Part shown: positions 60,947 through 64,000 of the stretch, in pieces
Layout of the letters: the number at the start of each line of letters is the position of its first letter
How positions within the stretch are numbered: the first letter of the stretch is position 1
Assembly: GCA_902826835.1 (NCBI GenBank)
Contig: CADEGH010000001.1
Location: forward strand, 186,001-250,000
Length of the DNA: 64,000 nucleotides
Origin: an uncultured bacterium
GTDB lineage: Bacteria > Planctomycetota > GCA-002687715
Reading direction: 5' to 3'
Notes under the pieces: generated by a model
What the model was told of the DNA's origin: nothing
Seen by the model: the letters and a program-made list of their open reading frames with translations, nothing else
The model's database searches: none
Made by a program: the position numbers and the translations under genes

Positions 60947-62392
60947 ATGAGAGCCTTGCTCGGAGCCCTGGGGTTTGCCGTAACACTCGTGGGTCCGGTT
61001 TCGGGGCTCGCCCTTGCCATGGATCGACGGACCTTGCCGGAACATCCGCAGAGTCCGAGCGAGCTCGAGGCCAGCGGCTCCGACCTCTACCGCACCCACT
61101 GCTCACCCTGCCATGGGGCCACCGGCCGCGGCGACGGAGCCGCCGCACGATTCCTGGATCCCAAGCCCCGTGATTTCCAGACGGAGCCTATCCACTTCGT
61201 GGCAACCCGGAGTGGTGCCCCCTCGGATCACGACTTGTTCGAGATCATCAGCGCCGGGCTGCCGGGTACCGCGATGCAAGGTTTCGCCGGCACTCTCAAC
61301 GACACGGAGCGAGCCGCGCTCATTCGCGTCGTGCGCGAGTTTCAGCGTACCGGAGCCCAAAATGCCGCCGCTGGAGAGGATCTGAGCGAAGACGAACGGC
61401 GCGCGTGGGTGGCCTCGCTCACGACCCCCGGGGAATCCCTCCGCGCCCCCCTCGAACCGCCCAACACCGTGGAGTCCGCGGCCCGCGGGCGGCTGGCGTT
61501 TCTCAAGCTCTGCGCGAGCTGTCACGGTCCGAGCGGCGAGGGGGGCATCGTTCCGAGCACGCGGGGCACGGAGAGGGAAATTCGTGCACGGGATCTTCGC
61601 CGCGGGGTGCTGAAGGGGGGCATTGAACCCGGGCGACTCTTCGTGCGCCTGCGGCGGGGTATTCCCGGCACTCCCATGCCGGAACTTCCGGCCGCCTCCG
61701 CTTCGGATGAGCTGGTCTGGGACATCGTGCACTACTTGGGCGCCGTGATCCCCCGCGAAGCCCAAAGGCTCCACGACCCTGTCGGTTTTGCCTGGCCCGC
61801 CGCGCGCGCTCCCGGGAAGCTCCCCTCCGATTTGCAAGACGCCGCGTTTGCCGTGGCGGCCGAGAGTTGGGTGGCGTTCTCCCCGTTTGCCGCCACCTCA
61901 TCGGCAGAGGGCGTCATGGTCCAAGCGATTCACGACGGAGAACACTTGGGCCTGCGCCTGCGCTGGGCAGACCCGACCTGGAATCGACCCGGCACCCCGA
62001 CCACGACCCCGCCGGACGGCGTCGCGGTGCGCACCACCAACCAACGTAAGCCGCCGATTCTGCCTCTCCCCGGTCAGCCATTCCCCCTCGATCGGGCTCT
62101 CTGGCAGAGCGGGCCGATGCCCACGAGCGAAGACCCCTGGTTTCAAAGCCCAAGGCCCTTCGAAAACCCCGATCAAGTCTGCCGTGGCCCCATCGGCCCG
62201 GAGCGAGTCGGACAGGGCGAATGGAGAGACGGGTATTGGACGGCTCGCCTCGTGGTTCGACCGGAGCGCGGAGGCGGGCTCCAAGCTCCCGGCAAACTCC
62301 AAATCAGCTTCGCCGTTTTTGATGGTGAGAACCGGGCCGGCCCTCTTCCCGTGGGGTTCAGCGCCTGGCAAGAATTGATCATCCTGCCCTGA
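60947..62392 (+). CDS. Diheme c-type cytochrome with C-terminal ethylbenzene-dehydrogenase-like heme domain
   Basis: A 481-residue periplasmic electron carrier. Signal peptide 'MRALLGALGFAVTLVGPVSG' is followed by two cytochrome c domains with CxxCH sites at Cys52-His56 ('YRTHCSPCHGATGRG') and Cys189-His193 ('LKLCASCHGPSGEGG'). Each has a later Met candidate ('PGTAMQGFAGTL', 'IPGTPMPELPA'). The C-terminal 170 residues ('ESWVAFSPFAATSSAEGVMV', 'LGLRLRWADPTWNRPG') resemble the heme-b-binding gamma-subunit domain of type II DMSO-reductase-family enzymes. The combination suggests an electron-transfer subunit for a respiratory oxidoreductase not encoded nearby. An ECF sigma gene follows after 28 bases. 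Confidence 0.85.
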   Translation: MRALLGALGFAVTLVGPVSGLALAMDRRTLPEHPQSPSELEASGSDLYRTHCSPCHGATGRGDGAAARFLDPKPRDFQTEPIHFVATRSGAPSDHDLFEIISAGLPGTAMQGFAGTLNDTERAALIRVVREFQRTGAQNAAAGEDLSEDERRAWVASLTTPGESLRAPLEPPNTVESAARGRLAFLKLCASCHGPSGEGGIVPSTRGTEREIRARDLRRGVLKGGIEPGRLFVRLRRGIPGTPMPELPAASASDELVWDIVHYLGAVIPREAQRLHDPVGFAWPAARAPGKLPSDLQDAAFAVAAESWVAFSPFAATSSAEGVMVQAIHDGEHLGLRLRWADPTWNRPGTPTTTPPDGVAVRTTNQRKPPILPLPGQPFPLDRALWQSGPMPTSEDPWFQSPRPFENPDQVCRGPIGPERVGQGEWRDGYWTARLVVRPERGGGLQAPGKLQISFAVFDGENRAGPLPVGFSAWQELIILP

Positions 62393-62420
62393 TGACGGGC
62401 CGAGAGTTGGGGTCGCTTCC

Positions 62421-63011
62421 ATGACGAGCTCGAACGCGGAATCGGATCTGCTGAGCGCCAAGGGCGGAGATTTGGCGGCTCTCGATCGTTTGCTGACTTC
62501 GGTGCAGGACCGGCTTTCGGAACGGCTGAGCCGACGGCTCGGACAAGAACTCCGTGCCCAAGCCCGAACCTCGGATCTCCTCCAAAATACTTACCTCGAT
62601 GTCCTGCGGGGCATTCGCGGTTTTACGGGGGCCGATGTCAACGAGTTTGTCGGCTGGGTCGCCCAGGTGATGGAGAACAACCTGCGGGACCAAGCGAAGT
62701 ACGTCCGCGCGGAAAAGCGACGGCGGCCCGACGCGCTACCCGAAGGCGACGCCATCAGCCCACGAGATCTCGTGGGCTCCGTGAGTCAAGGCGCGATGAT
62801 GCGGGACGACCTCTCGCTGGTCAGTCGGGCCATCGCCAAGCTCTTGGTCGAACACCGGGACGTGATTCTTTGGAAGGCCGTCGAAGGCTTGGACCACGAT
62901 CAGATCGCCGCGAGGATCGGCAAGACTCCAGCGGCCGCCCGCATGCTGCTCTCGCGGGCCCGCGCGGCCCTCACCTTGGCGATCGAGTCGGAGCGCCACC
63001 CCCCCGCATGA
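62421..63011 (+). CDS. ECF-type RNA polymerase sigma factor
   Basis: A 196-residue group 4 sigma factor. Region 2 includes 'RTSDLLQNTYLDVLRGIRGF' and 'FVGWVAQVMENNLRDQAKYV'; region 4 is the helix-turn-helix 'GLDHDQIAARIGKTPAAARM' followed by 'LLSRARAAL'. Between them is a linker of about 45 residues. No anti-sigma factor is adjacent; instead the stop overlaps the start of a kinase gene (ATGA). This arrangement, common in Planctomycetota, suggests that the kinase controls the sigma factor. Confidence 0.9.
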   Translation: MTSSNAESDLLSAKGGDLAALDRLLTSVQDRLSERLSRRLGQELRAQARTSDLLQNTYLDVLRGIRGFTGADVNEFVGWVAQVMENNLRDQAKYVRAEKRRRPDALPEGDAISPRDLVGSVSQGAMMRDDLSLVSRAIAKLLVEHRDVILWKAVEGLDHDQIAARIGKTPAAARMLLSRARAALTLAIESERHPPA

Positions 63012-64000
63012 GCCTCGACCCTCGAATCGAAACGCTGCTGGTCCGTTGGTTCGAAGCCGAGGAGGAGGGCCGTTCCCTGAGTCCCGAGGAGTTATGCCGC
63101 GAGGCTCCCGAACTCCTCTCCACCGTGGTTCGCCTCCTGCGCCAGGAAGGCAGCGCGGCCAGCGCCCTGTCTCGGGAATGCTCGGGCCAACTGATCCCCG
63201 ACCGGCTCGGTGACTTCGAAGTCCGCAAGCTCTTGGGCGCGGGCGGAATGGGCAGGGTCTACCTCGCGAACCAGATTTCGCTCGGCCGCGAAGTCGCGCT
63301 CAAGGTCTTGAGCCCCGACATTGCCCAAGATCCCCTGGCGAGGGCGCGCTTCCGCCGCGAGGCGGAACTCGCGGCGCGCCTCGAGCATCCGCACATCGTT
63401 CCGGTCTTTGCGATCGGAGAGTCCGATGGTCTTCTGTACCTCGCGATGAAACGCCTCTCCGGTCCCAACTTGGACTCGCGGGGCCAAACCCTGCCCTATC
63501 GGGAAGTCGCGCGCATTGGTGCCGCGGTGGCCAGCGCCCTGGAGGCGGCGCACCAGGCGGGAATCGTCCATCGGGATGTCAAACCCAGCAACATCATGAT
63601 GGACGGGTCGACTCCGTATCTCCTCGATTTTGGATTGGCTAGACGATCCCCCGATCCGGCCCTCACGGCGGCAGGAGTCCGTCCCGGCACGCTGCTCTAC
63701 ATGGCGCCCGAACAATTCGATGGCAACCCGGGCGAGGTCTCGACTCCGGCGGACATCTACGCGCTCGGAGCAACCCTGTATGAACTCGCCACCGGTCGGC
63801 CTGCCATCGAAGCCGAGACCCCAAGCGCCATCATCCACGAAGTCTTGCATCGGCGACCGCGGAGTTTGGGCCTGCCCGCCGCGGCCTCCGACCTCGAAGT
63901 TCTCGTGCAGGCGGCGCTCGAGAAGCGTGCGGACGATCGGCCGCGGAGCGCGGGCTTCTTCGCGTCGGAACTGCAGAGGGTAGCGGAGCTCCGCCCCATT
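63008..64000 (+). CDS. Hanks-type Ser/Thr protein kinase, N-terminal part (cut by window edge)
   Basis: The visible 331 codons hold a complete kinase domain after a helical N-terminus of about 65 residues. Motifs: 'KLLGAGGMGRVYLANQ', Lys in 'EVALKVLSPDIAQDPL', 'LEHPHIVPVFAIGESDGLLY', 'GIVHRDVKPSNIMMDGST', 'LLDFGLARR' and 'GTLLYMAPEQFDGNPGE', with 'PADIYALGATLYELATGRPA'. No stop is reached before the window ends, so a C-terminal region (often a TM helix and repeats) is likely beyond. The ATG overlaps the sigma factor stop as ATGA. Confidence 0.92.
   Translation, partial: MSLDPRIETLLVRWFEAEEEGRSLSPEELCREAPELLSTVVRLLRQEGSAASALSRECSGQLIPDRLGDFEVRKLLGAGGMGRVYLANQISLGREVALKVLSPDIAQDPLARARFRREAELAARLEHPHIVPVFAIGESDGLLYLAMKRLSGPNLDSRGQTLPYREVARIGAAVASALEAAHQAGIVHRDVKPSNIMMDGSTPYLLDFGLARRSPDPALTAAGVRPGTLLYMAPEQFDGNPGEVSTPADIYALGATLYELATGRPAIEAETPSAIIHEVLHRRPRSLGLPAAASDLEVLVQAALEKRADDRPRSAGFFASELQRVAELRPI

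Overview
The window is 64 kb of GC-rich, densely coded bacterial DNA, most of it transcribed from the minus strand. The gene content points to a diderm bacterium, most likely a member of the Planctomycetota. Evidence for a diderm is the murA, lspA, waaA (Kdo transferase) and beta-barrel porin genes, and several lipoproteins. Evidence for Planctomycetota is inferred from family knowledge: a futalosine-pathway mqnA, three Hanks-type Ser/Thr kinases, an ECF sigma factor overlapping a kinase gene, MJ0042-type zinc-finger and HEAT-repeat proteins, a cyclase-like prenyltransferase-repeat lipoprotein, and large secreted proteins of unknown function. I found no rRNA, tRNA, CRISPR array, insertion sequence or prophage.

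Layout. 1-3.6 kb: serS (cut by the edge), mqnA and a secreted protein behind a clear promoter. 3.7-9.9 kb: pseudo-rhomboid, hpt, a polyprenyl synthase, mobA, tatA, a small membrane protein, murA and a zinc-ribbon/STAS-like protein. 9.9-13.6 kb: sucD, sucC and pyruvate kinase. 13.7-19.2 kb: two HEAT-repeat envelope proteins, a tiny membrane protein, a tandem vWA protein and mnmA. 19.2-20.2 kb: yajC and yraN on the plus strand. 20.4-23.2 kb: ribD and miaB. 23.2-23.6 kb: a gene-free stretch holding an apparent sigma-54-driven structured RNA. 23.6-31.8 kb: a long minus-strand run lspA-pyrD-response regulator-secA-waaA-metK-pseudopilin. 31.9-34.1 kb: a XerC/D recombinase and a secreted protein (plus). 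34.1-40.1 kb: uvrC, uvrB and a Pro/Tyr-rich secreted protein. 40.4-48.4 kb: a zinc-finger membrane protein, a kinase with a long coiled coil, a porin, a NIL-domain protein and a cyclase-like lipoprotein. 48.4-51.3 kb: feoB, feoA and fur with palindromic operators. 51.4-55.8 kb: purD (frameshifted), a HAD phosphatase, a TPR/peptidase-MA protein and a kinase. 56.0-64.0 kb: a single-ring ClpB-like ATPase, asnS, a GT-C glycosyltransferase, a diheme cytochrome with a heme-b-type domain, and an ECF sigma factor overlapping a kinase gene that runs off the right edge.

Much of the window is organised into tightly packed operons in which a start codon overlaps the preceding stop (ATGA or GTGA). This was used to settle several starts. 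The Fur/FeoA/FeoB cluster with a TGAGACT-C-AGTCTCA operator is a self-contained iron-uptake module.

The most striking non-coding signal is at 23408-23572: a near-consensus -24/-12 promoter, four compact stem-loops and an intrinsic terminator on the plus strand, in the largest gene-free gap of the window. This is the architecture of a sigma-54-dependent regulatory small RNA.
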